A stretch of DNA of 64,000 bases from positions 1 through 64,000 of the forward strand of contig NZ_JADNGY010000011.1 of NCBI RefSeq assembly GCF_015553625.1. The letters run 5' to 3'. The DNA comes from Streptococcus australis. GTDB lineage: Bacteria; Bacillota; Bacilli; Lactobacillales; Streptococcaceae. Made by a program: the position numbers and the translations under genes. Below, piece by piece: positions 50,597 through 58,802 of the stretch (its first letter is position 1; every line of letters starts with the position of its first letter). The notes below the pieces were generated by a model. The model did not search any database and had not been told where the DNA came from. It worked only from the letters and a program-made list of their open reading frames with translations.

Positions 50597-50752
50597 ATGA
50601 AATCTTATCTTGTAAAATGGTTGATCGCGATTGTCTTGGCTGTTTTTTTCCTTTGGTTGAGTTTGGAAACGGACTTACTGCCAAAAGAAGCGTATCCCCT
50701 TCTCCTTGTCCCGATACTGATTGTGGGCCTCTATCTTTTTAAGGAGAGGTAA
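50597..50752 (+). CDS. 51-residue two-helix membrane protein
   Basis: Starts MKSYLVKWLIAIVLAVFFLW and ends LIVGLYLFKER. It has two hydrophobic helices (about 5-22 and 34-47) joined by a short acidic loop, with a positive tail. It has a near-consensus promoter at 50536 and GGTGGG near the start, and a terminator follows. I do not recognise a family. Its tight promoter and terminator make it a credible gene. Confidence 0.65.
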   Translation: MKSYLVKWLIAIVLAVFFLWLSLETDLLPKEAYPLLLVPILIVGLYLFKER

Positions 50753-50774
50753 CTCTCCATCCAATTAAACTATG

Positions 50775-50821
50775 AAAAATCCCCTGGGTGCCAACTGGTT
50801 CAGGCACTCAGGGGATTTTTT
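50775..50821. terminator. Bidirectional terminator
   Basis: AAAAATCCCCTG(G)GTGCC pairs with GGCAC(T)CAGGGGATTTTT; A and T runs flank both arms. It separates the 51-residue gene (plus) from the convergent DUF1846 gene (minus). Confidence 0.9.
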
Positions 50822-50861
50822 GTATATGGAGCTAGGACCAACGGTCTAGCCTTGCCTTTCT

Positions 50862-52346
50862 TTATTTGCGGTACAAGCGATCGTATTGGTAAACTGGATC
50901 CATGGTCACATGAATGCCCAGTTTGCGAAGAACGTTCTTATCTTCGTCTGTCAACATGACTGTTGAATGGGCTTCGCTCCCTTTCAATCGACCTAATTCT
51001 TGCATGGCAAGATTTGCCTCTGGATGGTTCATGGCGGTAATGGCGAGGGCGATGAGGATTTCATTTGAGTGGAGGCGAGGGTTGCGACTGCCCAAGTGGT
51101 TGATCTTCAAGCCTTGGATTGGTTTCACATATTCTGGCTCAATCAACTTGGTTTCTTTATCAATATGGGCCAATTTCTTGATGGCGTTGATGAGAACAGC
51201 TGCCGTTGGACCAAATAAGTCAGAAGTCTTACCTGTCACGGTTTCTCCGTTCGGCAATTCCAGTGCCAAGGCAGGTTCACCGGTTTCTTCCTCTTTTTGA
51301 CGGGCAAGGACGGTGACTTGGCGGTCTTTTGGTGAAATGCCTAAGTCATTCATCAAGAGTTCAATTTTCTTAATAGCTCCGTTTCCGACACGCTCTGCCT
51401 TCACATCTAGAATGGTTTGGTAGTAACGGCGGATAATTTCTTGCTTAGAGGCTTCAATCGCTGCGTCATTGTCCACGATGGCAAAGCCGACCATGTTCAC
51501 ACCCATATCTGTTGGGGAAGCGTAAGGAGATTCTCCAAGGATGCGTTCCAACATCCGCTTCAAGACAGGGAAGATTTCGATATCCCGGTTGTAGTTGACC
51601 GTTGTTTCGCCATAGGTTTGGAGGTGGAATGGGTCAATCATATTGACATCGTCAAGGTCTGCAGTAGCAGCTTCATAGGCCAAATTCACTGGGTGATGCA
51701 AAGGCAGGTTCCAAACTGGGAAGGTTTCAAATTTAGCATAACCAGATTTGATGCCATTTAATTGGTCATGGTACATGTTGGACATACAAGTCGCCAATTT
51801 ACCAGAACCAGGACCAGGAGCTGTCACGACAACGAGATTACGGCTAGTTTGAATGTAGTCGTTTTTCCCCATTCCCTCAGGAGAAATGATGTGGTCCATA
51901 TCCGTTGGGTAGCCCTTGATTGGGTAGTGGAGGTAAGAGGCGATACCGTTCTTTTCCAACTGTTTGCGGAAAAGGTCTGCAGCTGGTTGACCAGCATATT
52001 GAGTGATGACGACAGAGCCGACATAGATGCCCAATTCATTGAATTTATCAATCAAGCGGAAGACCTCTTGGTCATAAGAGATTCCTAGGTCACCACGCGC
52101 TTTTGAATGCTCAATGTTATTGGCATTAATAGCAATCACAATCTCCACTTGGTCACGAAGTTCTTGGAGAAGCTTAATTTTGTTATCTGGTTCATAACCA
52201 GGAAGGACACGAGCTGCATGGAAATCTTCCAACATTTTTCCTCCAAACTCTAGGTAGAGCTTGCCATCAAATTGGTTGATGCGTTCGAGGATGTGATCGC
52301 GTTGCAAATTCAAATACTTTTCGGAACTAAAAGCTTGTTTCTTCAT
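50862..52346 (-). CDS. DUF1846 family protein
   Basis: A 494-residue protein of the DUF1846 family, widespread in Firmicutes; structure-based reports exist for relatives but no enzyme activity that I can state. It contains [20 protein letters not shown]-like start and conserved [20 protein letters not shown] (about 175-194), whose GPGSGK loop looks like a nucleotide-phosphate site. The start follows GGAGG on minus. The 94-bp leader (52347-52440) contains a GCGG/CCGC hairpin; an ATTATA (minus TATAAT) lies at 52450. Confidence 0.85.
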   Translation of the reverse strand: MKKQAFSSEKYLNLQRDHILERINQFDGKLYLEFGGKMLEDFHAARVLPGYEPDNKIKLLQELRDQVEIVIAINANNIEHSKARGDLGISYDQEVFRLIDKFNELGIYVGSVVITQYAGQPAADLFRKQLEKNGIASYLHYPIKGYPTDMDHIISPEGMGKNDYIQTSRNLVVVTAPGPGSGKLATCMSNMYHDQLNGIKSGYAKFETFPVWNLPLHHPVNLAYEAATADLDDVNMIDPFHLQTYGETTVNYNRDIEIFPVLKRMLERILGESPYASPTDMGVNMVGFAIVDNDAAIEASKQEIIRRYYQTILDVKAERVGNGAIKKIELLMNDLGISPKDRQVTVLARQKEEETGEPALALELPNGETVTGKTSDLFGPTAAVLINAIKKLAHIDKETKLIEPEYVKPIQGLKINHLGSRNPRLHSNEILIALAITAMNHPEANLAMQELGRLKGSEAHSTVMLTDEDKNVLRKLGIHVTMDPVYQYDRLYRK

Positions 52347-52457
52347 TTAAACCTCCAATAAAGAAGCGAGGGTGATCTTTAGCGGTGCTCCGCCTTTCAC
52401 ATAGGGAAAGGGGAGTGCAAAAGAACACCCGTTGCAATATTCATTCAGTATTATATC

Positions 52458-52482
52458 AAAAAAACCCCAAAATGGGGGTTTA
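52458..52482 (-). terminator. pepA terminator (minus strand)
   Basis: On minus, AAACCCCCATTTTGGGGTTT is followed by TTTT. It sits 23 nt after the pepA stop and before the DUF1846 promoter. Confidence 0.85.
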
Positions 52483-52504
52483 AAAGAATTATTTTGGAAA
52501 AATA

Positions 52505-53569
52505 TTAATAATTCTTAATTAAATCAACGGTTGAACGATCCAATTTTTTGACCAAGGCTTGAAGGAAGGCTTGGGCTTGAAGGAAGTCATCCATAGCGTA
52601 AAGGGTCTGGTGGGAGTGGATGTAGCGTGCGCAGACTCCGATGGTAGTAGATGGCACTCCACCGCTTCGTAAGTGGGCTACTCCAGCATCCGTTCCGCCT
52701 TTTCCACAGTAGTATTGGTACTTGATGCCGGCTTCTTCAGCGGTGGTGAGGAGGAAGTCCTTCATATTTGGCAACATGAGGTGACCTGGGTCAAAGATGC
52801 GAAGGAGGGTTCCCTCGCCGATGGCTCCTTGGCCTCCGTAGACATCTGCAGCGGGAGAACAGTCAACAGCTAGGAAGATTTCCGGATCAAACTTGGTCAC
52901 AGAAGTCCCTGCACCGCGCAGTCCGACTTCTTCTTGGACAGTTGCTCCGACATAGAGCTCGTTTGCTAGGGCTTGTCCAGAGAGGGCTTGTGCCAATTCG
53001 CTGACCATCAAGACCCCATAACGGTTGTCCCAAGCTTTGGAAATGATGTTTTTCTGATTGGCTGTTAAGATTGCAGTGCTTTCAGGGACCAAGGTGTCAC
53101 CTGGACGGATCCCAAAGCTCTCAGCTTCTTCTTTGTTGGCAAAGCCACCATCAAAGACAATATCTCCGATTGCGGGAAGGGCAGGACCGTTTGCGCCCCG
53201 TGTCAAATGCGGAGGAACAGATCCAGAAATGACAGGGTAGGAATGGCCATCGCGGGTCAAAAGGGTGAAACGTTGGCTGCTGACCACCATAGGGTTCCAA
53301 CCACCGATTTCCACCACGCGGAAGGTGCCGTCTGCCTTGATCTCACTGACCATAAAGCCAACTTCATCCATATGGCCTGCGACCATGATGCGAGGAGCAT
53401 CAGCCACTTCTGAGTGGCATACCCCAAAAATACTTCCCAAGCCGTCTGTGACCACTTCATCCACATGTGGAGTGATCTGTTTGCGTAGATAATCGCGAAC
53501 AGGCGCTTCGTGGCCAGAGATGGCAGGAAGTTCTGTTACTTCTTTGATTTTAGAAAATAAATCAGTCAT
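52505..53569 (-). CDS. pepA: Glutamyl aminopeptidase PepA (M42)
   Basis: A 354-residue cytosolic metallo-aminopeptidase of family M42 (PepA), releasing N-terminal Glu or Asp. Metal-site motifs are VAGHMDEVGFMV (about 63-74), SKAWDNRYGVLM (about 174-185), VQEEVGLRGAG (about 211-221) and GGTDAGVAH (about 300). The start ATG follows GAAGGTAA on minus. It is separated from DUF1846 by a terminator. Confidence 0.92.
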   Translation of the reverse strand: MTDLFSKIKEVTELPAISGHEAPVRDYLRKQITPHVDEVVTDGLGSIFGVCHSEVADAPRIMVAGHMDEVGFMVSEIKADGTFRVVEIGGWNPMVVSSQRFTLLTRDGHSYPVISGSVPPHLTRGANGPALPAIGDIVFDGGFANKEEAESFGIRPGDTLVPESTAILTANQKNIISKAWDNRYGVLMVSELAQALSGQALANELYVGATVQEEVGLRGAGTSVTKFDPEIFLAVDCSPAADVYGGQGAIGEGTLLRIFDPGHLMLPNMKDFLLTTAEEAGIKYQYYCGKGGTDAGVAHLRSGGVPSTTIGVCARYIHSHQTLYAMDDFLQAQAFLQALVKKLDRSTVDLIKNY

Positions 53570-53679
53570 AAGTTACCTTCTTTCTGATTGTTATTTTATC
53601 ACTTTTTTAGTTGAGATGGTAGTGGCAGTTGACGGGAATGAAAGCAGATCGTCATGATGGGGAGAACTATTCTCCTTCG

Positions 53680-53708
53680 TTGTCCCAGCTTGTATTTTGT
53701 GTTACAAT
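53680..53708 (+). promoter_or_regulatory. Promoter of DUF4651-thioredoxin-ytpR operon
   Basis: TTGTCC (53680-53685), a 17-bp spacer and TACAAT (53703-53708); the start codon of the first gene follows at 53716, so the transcript has almost no leader. Confidence 0.65.
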
Positions 53709-53715
53709 ATGAGGT

Positions 53716-54006
53716 ATGAAAGCTAAAAAAATCATTTTATCCAGCCTTGCAGCAGCTAGTGCAAGTGCTCTTGCCCTTGGGGCCTATAAAATTGCCAAAG
53801 ATCAAAAACGTCTACGGACGCAAGAAGAGTTAGTCGCAGAAGTCCGTGAGCAAATGGAGAATATGGGGAAGATTGCGACCCTTTATGTGGAACTCTATGA
53901 ATCAAGCGAAGAGCGTTTGGTAGGAGGGATCGTATTTGAGGATGAGCGCCACTATCGCTTTGTCTATGAAGAGGGTCTCCTTCAGTATGAAGAGGAAAAA
54001 CTATGA
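53716..54006 (+). CDS. DUF4651 family membrane-anchored protein
   Basis: A 96-residue protein with one N-terminal hydrophobic segment (about 4-23) and a soluble domain rich in Glu (EEERLVGGIVFEDERHY-like). It matches DUF4651, seen in streptococci upstream of a thioredoxin gene; function is unknown. It has a very short leader after TACAAT and overlaps the thioredoxin start by 4 nt (ATGA). Confidence 0.78.
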   Translation: MKAKKIILSSLAAASASALALGAYKIAKDQKRLRTQEELVAEVREQMENMGKIATLYVELYESSEERLVGGIVFEDERHYRFVYEEGLLQYEEEKL

Positions 54007-54320
54007 TCATTCCACAGTCCTTAGAGGAATTAGCCCGCTACGTCGAGCAAGAAGGAAAGAAGGTTTTCTTCTTTTCAGCGGATTGGTGTGGCGATTGCCG
54101 GTATATCCAGCCCTTTTTGCCAGAGATTGAAGCAGAAAACCCTGAATTTACCTTCATTTTGGTTGACCGAGACCAGTATCTAGACCTGGCTAAGCTTTGG
54201 GATATCTATGGCATTCCGAGTTTAGTGGTCCTAGACAAGGATCGGGAACTGGGGCGTTTCGTCAATCGTGATCGCAAAACCAAGGCTCAGATTTCAGAAT
54301 TTTTAGCAGGATTGAAGTAG
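54003..54320 (+). CDS. Thioredoxin-like protein
   Basis: A 105-residue thioredoxin-fold protein. The active site is SADWCGDCRYIQPF (about 24-37), a CGDC in place of the CGPC of classic thioredoxin. The cis-Pro is in YGIPSLVVL (about 76-84). There is no signal, so it is cytoplasmic and probably reduces disulfides. It overlaps the DUF4651 gene and is 14 nt from ytpR. Confidence 0.88.
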   Translation: MIIPQSLEELARYVEQEGKKVFFFSADWCGDCRYIQPFLPEIEAENPEFTFILVDRDQYLDLAKLWDIYGIPSLVVLDKDRELGRFVNRDRKTKAQISEFLAGLK

Positions 54321-54334
54321 GAGAAAGAGAAAGA

Positions 54335-54961
54335 ATGATTGTAACCTATAATAAAGAACAAGTCGGTGATGTCTTAATGCTCACCTTGAAAAATAGTGGG
54401 GATGCCAAGTTAGCAGTCGAGCGCAAAGGCAAAGTAGCCCGTGTCTACCGTGAAGACAAGCAAGAAACAGTGGCCTGGAATATTTTTGAGGCTTCGACTT
54501 TCTTTGCCCTTGACGGCAAGGGGCAACTTTTCTTGAGTGATGAGCAAGTTGCACGCCTCAATCAAGAATTACAAGCTGAAGGATTTGCAGAGGTCTTGGT
54601 TAATGACAAGGAGCCTAAGTTTGTCGTGGGGCAAATCGTTGAAATGGTTGCTCATCCAGATAGTGACCACCTCAACATCTGCCAAGTGGCTGTTGGACTA
54701 GACAAGACGGTTCAGATCGTAGCAGGTGCACCAAATGCGCGTGAAGGCCTCAAGACAATCGTGGCTCTACCAGGTGCGATGATGCCAGATGGCAGCTTGA
54801 TTTTCCCAGGAGCCCTTCGTGGAGAAAAGAGCTTTGGCATGATGTGTAGCCCACGCGAATTGCACTTGCCAAATGCACCACAAAAACGTGGTATTATTGA
54901 ATTGCAGGATACAGAAGAGGTGGGAACTCCATTTGACCCCGCTCGTCACTGGCAAGGATAA
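54335..54961 (+). CDS. ytpR: YtpR-type tRNA-binding domain protein
   Basis: A 208-residue protein. The N-terminal part (about 1-85) is a DUF4479 domain; the C-terminal part (about 90-200) is an EMAP/Arc1p-like OB fold (FVVGQIVEMVAHPDSDHLNI, AGAPNARE, GEKSFGMMCS), as in the B3 arm of PheT. Its function is unproven; RNA binding is inferred by domain. It is last of a three-gene unit, followed at once by a long inverted repeat. Confidence 0.88.
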   Translation: MIVTYNKEQVGDVLMLTLKNSGDAKLAVERKGKVARVYREDKQETVAWNIFEASTFFALDGKGQLFLSDEQVARLNQELQAEGFAEVLVNDKEPKFVVGQIVEMVAHPDSDHLNICQVAVGLDKTVQIVAGAPNAREGLKTIVALPGAMMPDGSLIFPGALRGEKSFGMMCSPRELHLPNAPQKRGIIELQDTEEVGTPFDPARHWQG

Positions 54962-55135
54962 GAGAGTGGGACAGAAATCCGGCCCCTCAATTGTCTTTGG
55001 ATTGTCGAGCAAGACGCAGTGGTTGAGTGGGCTCTACTACGCTGATTTCATCAGTTTTTACAGCCCTACTCAACTGTGCGGAGGTGGGACGACGAAATCG
55101 AATTCTAACGAATTACCGATTTCTGTCCCACTCTC
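54962..55135. repeat. Long imperfect inverted repeat (~174 bp)
   Basis: The outer arms are an 18-bp perfect inverted repeat (GAGAGTGGGACAGAAATC at 54962 and its complement at 55118), and a T run follows at 55136. Inside lie nested arms (GTTGAGTGGGCT against AGCCCTACTCAAC). It starts at the ytpR stop codon and may end its transcript. It resembles dispersed long-hairpin intergenic repeats of oral streptococci; copy number must be checked in the genome. Confidence 0.75.
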
Positions 55136-55169
55136 TTTTTTTTATTTTTTCCTCAAATAGCTAGAAAAC

Positions 55170-55180
55170 TACGAATTATA
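55170..55180 (+). promoter_or_regulatory. cin-box promoter of ssbB
   Basis: TACGAATTATA matches the ComX box TACGAATA in its first seven bases, and shares CGAATTATATA with the comGA promoter. It lies 20 bp before the ssbB start and marks a late competence gene. Confidence 0.85.
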
Positions 55181-55198
55181 TAAGTAGGAGGAAGAAAT

Positions 55199-55594
55199 AT
55201 GTACAATAAAGTAATTTTAATCGGGCGCCTTGTGGCTGACCCGGAGCTTCATAAGACCAGTACGGATAAGTCCGTTGCGCGTGCGACCCTGGCTGTCAAT
55301 CGGCGTTACAAGGATCAAAATGGCGAGCGTGAGGCGGACTTTATCACCCTAGTGGTCTGGGGGAAATTAGCAGAGACCCTTGTATCCTATGCCAACAAGG
55401 GGAGCTTGCTCTCAGTAGATGGCGAGCTTCGAACCAGACGTTATGAGAAGAATGGGACGACCCAATATGTGACAGAAGTGCTCTGTCAAGGATTCCAGCT
55501 CTTAGAAAGTCGCGCTCAACGAGCGATGCGGGCTAATGGAGCAGGAGGAGATTTAGCGGATCTGATCCTCGAAGAGGAAGAGCTTCCATTTTAA
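55199..55594 (+). CDS. ssbB: Competence-induced single-strand DNA-binding protein SsbB
   Basis: A 131-residue SSB with one OB fold (VILIGRLVADPEL, ADFITLVVWGKLAETL) and a short acidic tail EEEELPF ending in Phe, which binds partner proteins. At 131 residues it is the length of pneumococcal SsbB, not the longer essential SsbA. It protects incoming DNA during transformation. The start ATG follows AGGAGGAAG. The cin-box supports competence control. Confidence 0.92.
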   Translation: MYNKVILIGRLVADPELHKTSTDKSVARATLAVNRRYKDQNGEREADFITLVVWGKLAETLVSYANKGSLLSVDGELRTRRYEKNGTTQYVTEVLCQGFQLLESRAQRAMRANGAGGDLADLILEEEELPF

Positions 55595-55600
55595 CAGAAG

Positions 55601-55634
55601 AAAACGGTGCAGCTGGTCAGCTGTGTCGTTTTTT
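55601..55634 (+). terminator. ssbB terminator
   Basis: AAAACG and GCAGCTG pair with CAGCTG and CGTTTT, with a small internal loop, followed by TTTT. Confidence 0.85.
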
Positions 55635-55737
55635 CTTTTTCGAAACTTCTTACTGAAGTTGTAGGGAGAAGTTATTATCTAGATAGAGACGTAAAACGCA
55701 TTCATTTCCGAGAGACCTTCAAGCTCTTGGTAAAAAA

Positions 55738-55746
55738 TGCTATAAT
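55738..55746 (+). promoter_or_regulatory. Extended -10 promoter of sensor operon
   Basis: TGC followed by TATAAT (55741-55746) before the 55814 gene; no clear -35. Confidence 0.5.
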
Positions 55747-55813
55747 AAAAGGTATTAAATGCGAACGAAAATGTTTGATGTAGCAAAATAATCCGTTTTT
55801 AAGAGGAGAAGAG

Positions 55814-56800
55814 ATGGAATTAGAAGAGGAAATCGTTCAAAAGAAACGGAATCGAGCGATGATTTATGCGATATTTTGGAGCCTGATTTTTGTGGTAGTG
55901 GTCATCTACTTGAATGCTAGTCAACTAAAGCCTGTTCCTGGTCAAATGCGGATTGGCGTGACTTACATGACCATGAACAATGAATTCTATCAAACGCTTA
56001 ATGCAGAGATTGAACGAGTGGCTGACGAAAAAGGGGACTTGCTTCTAGTTCGTAATCCAGAGTTAGACGAAGAAAAACAAAGTCAACAGATTGATTATTT
56101 TCGTAAACAAAAGGTCAATGTGATTGTGATTAATCCTGTAAAAGGAGATAGTCCTAAAATCATTGCTTCCCTGAAGAGAGCCCAACAAGCAGGGATTAAA
56201 ATCATTGCAGTGGATAGTCAGCTCAGCCATTTCACGGTGGATGCCAGTGTGGTGTCGGATAATTACCAGGCAGGGGTCTTGGTCGCCCAGCGCCTGATGA
56301 AGCAGAAAAATGGGGCGAAAATCCTACTCTTAGAGCATAAGGGGACAGTGTCGGCTGAGCAACGTATTCAAGGGTTCTTAGATACGATTCAGTCGGAGCC
56401 TGCCTATCAGGTTGTTGGGAGAGAAGAGACTCGTGGTCAAACAGAATTGGCCTTGCCAGCTGTTTCCCAGGTCATTCAGGATGGTCTGGTATTTGATACC
56501 GTCGTAGCCTTAAATGATCGAGCGGCCATCGGAGCCCTTGCGGCAATCAAGGAAAACCAACTAGCCATGCCGATTTCTATCTATGGAATCGATGGCTCTC
56601 CAGATATGAAGGTATTGCTCTCAACGACGGATGATATCGAAGGGACGGTTGCCCAATCTCCTCTTAAAATGGGGAGACAGGTGATGCAAGTGATTGAGTG
56701 CATGAGGACAGGTAAATCCTACAAGGAGCAATATAAGATTCCAGTTGAGATGATTGATAAGGATAATGTTGACCGATACGATGTCAACGGGTGGCAGTAA
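55814..56800 (+). CDS. Membrane-anchored type 1 sugar-binding protein
   Basis: A 328-residue RbsB/LacI-like periplasmic-binding fold. Residues about 16-36 form an uncleaved membrane helix (no lipobox), then the binding domain starts with MRIGVTYMTMNNEFYQTLNA. There is no ABC permease next to it; instead it is coupled (1-nt overlap) to a histidine kinase. This is as in known sugar sensors such as XylFII with LytS in clostridia. It likely presents sugar to the kinase; this role is inference. The start ATG follows AAGAGGAG. Confidence 0.85.
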   Translation: MELEEEIVQKKRNRAMIYAIFWSLIFVVVVIYLNASQLKPVPGQMRIGVTYMTMNNEFYQTLNAEIERVADEKGDLLLVRNPELDEEKQSQQIDYFRKQKVNVIVINPVKGDSPKIIASLKRAQQAGIKIIAVDSQLSHFTVDASVVSDNYQAGVLVAQRLMKQKNGAKILLLEHKGTVSAEQRIQGFLDTIQSEPAYQVVGREETRGQTELALPAVSQVIQDGLVFDTVVALNDRAAIGALAAIKENQLAMPISIYGIDGSPDMKVLLSTTDDIEGTVAQSPLKMGRQVMQVIECMRTGKSYKEQYKIPVEMIDKDNVDRYDVNGWQ

Positions 56801-58119
56801 TGACCAAGCTTCGTGGCATTCGTTATAGTTTGATTTTATTGAAAATTATTAATTTCATCGCCATTTTATTTAGTAGTTCGCTCTACTTACATGCGACCAA
56901 TTACATCATCGCCAAGGGGCAAGGCTATCAATTGTTGGAGCAATTGAGAGAAATACCGAGTTCCCCAGCTCAGAATTTTTGGATCTCCATCCTTCTCTTT
57001 GGAGGGATTCTTCTCATTACCTTTTATCGGATGCGCCCAGGGACACAGGAGTGGTCGGTTTTTGACAAGTGGAATATCCTAGAAATATTGCTGATGTTAG
57101 GTGTCATGATGTCCCTCAGCTTCTCCTACAATGGGATCATCCTCTTGGTATTTGCTGATATCTTTTATGGTTCTAAAGAGTTTAGTAGTTCCAAGGACAG
57201 GCGCTACTGGTTTGCCTTTATCCTTCTGAGTTTCATAGTCCTCCTTGTGACCAATTATGACATTCTCTCTCTCGTTGTACAGTTGCCTTCGCTGGATACC
57301 TATATCGCCTTTTATCCTTCATCGATTCGGATGCTTATTCTATTTGCTAAAAATGCGCTAGCTTCCTTAAATATGGTTGTCTTTATTATTTCTCTTCTCT
57401 TTTACATTTTATCGGTAGTAGCAGAGCACCATCGAATCGAAAAAGAGTTAGAAATGGTATCGCAAGTTAATACGGAATTAAATAGCTACATGGCCCTTTC
57501 GGAAAAGATTGCGGAGGACCGGGAGCGCAAGCGGATAGCACGGGAAATTCATGATACTCTAGGCCATGCCTTGACAGGCATTTCTGCTGGGATTGATGCA
57601 GTTGGGGTTCTGATTGATATTGACCCTGGTCGTGCCAAGACCCAGCTGCAATCGGTCTCTACGGTGGTACGGGATGGAATCAAGGACGTCCGGGGCTCTT
57701 TGAACAAGCTTCGGCCAGGTGCCCTAGAGGATCATACCTTGAGGGATGCGGTTTTGAAATTGGTTCACGAATACCAAGTCATCTCCCACCTGCAAGTCGA
57801 TCTCACCTATGACTGGGATGAGGTTGATCTGGATGTCATGGTGGAGGATACCGTCTTTCGCGTGATTCAGGAATCCATGACCAATTCTGTCCGCCACGGT
57901 CATGCTAGCCATATGCAGATTTCCTTTTTGGTGGAAGATGCCTATATCATGATTCTCCAAGATAATGGGGTTGGTTTTGACCACCTGCAGGTTGGCTATG
58001 GTTTGAAACAAATGCGAGAGCGGGTTTCTATCTTGGGAGGAAGGATCGAATTTGCCAATCGAAATGGATTTTATACACGAATTGAATTGCCCAAAGAAAA
58101 AGGAGGAAATCTTTTATGA
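56800..58119 (+). CDS. Sensor histidine kinase, HisKA_3 (NarX/LiaS class)
   Basis: About 439 residues. Six to seven hydrophobic segments (about 9-28, 60-78, 95-115, 120-150, 185-215) make a membrane domain with little exposed outside. The dimerisation box IAREIHDTLGHALTG holds phospho-acceptor His251, and the ATPase part has DNGVGF and GYGLKQM. Start ATG 56800 overlaps the upstream gene stop. Because its own sensor is small, the flanking binding proteins may provide the signal; that is inference. Confidence 0.87.
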   Translation: MTKLRGIRYSLILLKIINFIAILFSSSLYLHATNYIIAKGQGYQLLEQLREIPSSPAQNFWISILLFGGILLITFYRMRPGTQEWSVFDKWNILEILLMLGVMMSLSFSYNGIILLVFADIFYGSKEFSSSKDRRYWFAFILLSFIVLLVTNYDILSLVVQLPSLDTYIAFYPSSIRMLILFAKNALASLNMVVFIISLLFYILSVVAEHHRIEKELEMVSQVNTELNSYMALSEKIAEDRERKRIAREIHDTLGHALTGISAGIDAVGVLIDIDPGRAKTQLQSVSTVVRDGIKDVRGSLNKLRPGALEDHTLRDAVLKLVHEYQVISHLQVDLTYDWDEVDLDVMVEDTVFRVIQESMTNSVRHGHASHMQISFLVEDAYIMILQDNGVGFDHLQVGYGLKQMRERVSILGGRIEFANRNGFYTRIELPKEKGGNLL

Positions 58120-58802
58120 TCAAAGTAATGATTGCGGATGATCAAGCGCTGATTCGCGAATCGCTCCAAATTATTTTGTCTGCTCATCAAGATATTCAGG
58201 TGACTTCTGCAGTGGCAGATGGTCATGAGGTGCTAGAGCGAATCCCCCAAGATCGACCAGATGTTGTATTGATGGATATTCGTATGCCTAAGATGGATGG
58301 TGTGATGGCGACAAAAGAAGTCAAGGAACGCTTCCCTGAGGTAAAAATCATCATTCTAACCACCTTCGACGATGATGATTTCATCTTTCGGGCTCTGAAA
58401 TATGGAGCTTCAGGGTATTTGCTCAAAGGGGCTTCCACAGAGGAACTCTACCAAGCCATTCAAATTGTCTATCATGGGGGAGCCATGATTAACCCCAATA
58501 TTGCCAGTAAGGTTTTTCAGATTTTTTCTCAGATGGCTCAGAGCAATTATACAATCTCCGTTTCTGAAGAATATGTGAGCGACTTATCCCTGACCGAATG
58601 GCGGATCATCCAGCAGGTTGGTTTTGGGGAGTCTAATAAGGAAATCGCAGCCAAATTGTTCCTATCTGAGGGAACGATTCGGAATTACCTATCAACCATT
58701 TTGTCTAAGTTGAACTTGCGGGATCGGACCCAGTTGGCTATTTGGTCTGTTCAAAAAGGTGTGACCACTAAGGACTTTGGAACAGAAAGTGATAGCCGAT
58801 GA
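58116..58802 (+). CDS. NarL-family response regulator
   Basis: A 228-residue regulator with a receiver domain (phospho-acceptor Asp54 in LMDIRMPKMDG, Lys in LLKGA) and a LuxR/NarL HTH (about 165-215, GESNKEIAAKLFLSEGTIRN). It overlaps the kinase by 4 nt (ATGA). It likely binds the repeated 12-bp motif at 60129-60184; that is inference. Confidence 0.9.
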   Translation: MIKVMIADDQALIRESLQIILSAHQDIQVTSAVADGHEVLERIPQDRPDVVLMDIRMPKMDGVMATKEVKERFPEVKIIILTTFDDDDFIFRALKYGASGYLLKGASTEELYQAIQIVYHGGAMINPNIASKVFQIFSQMAQSNYTISVSEEYVSDLSLTEWRIIQQVGFGESNKEIAAKLFLSEGTIRNYLSTILSKLNLRDRTQLAIWSVQKGVTTKDFGTESDSR

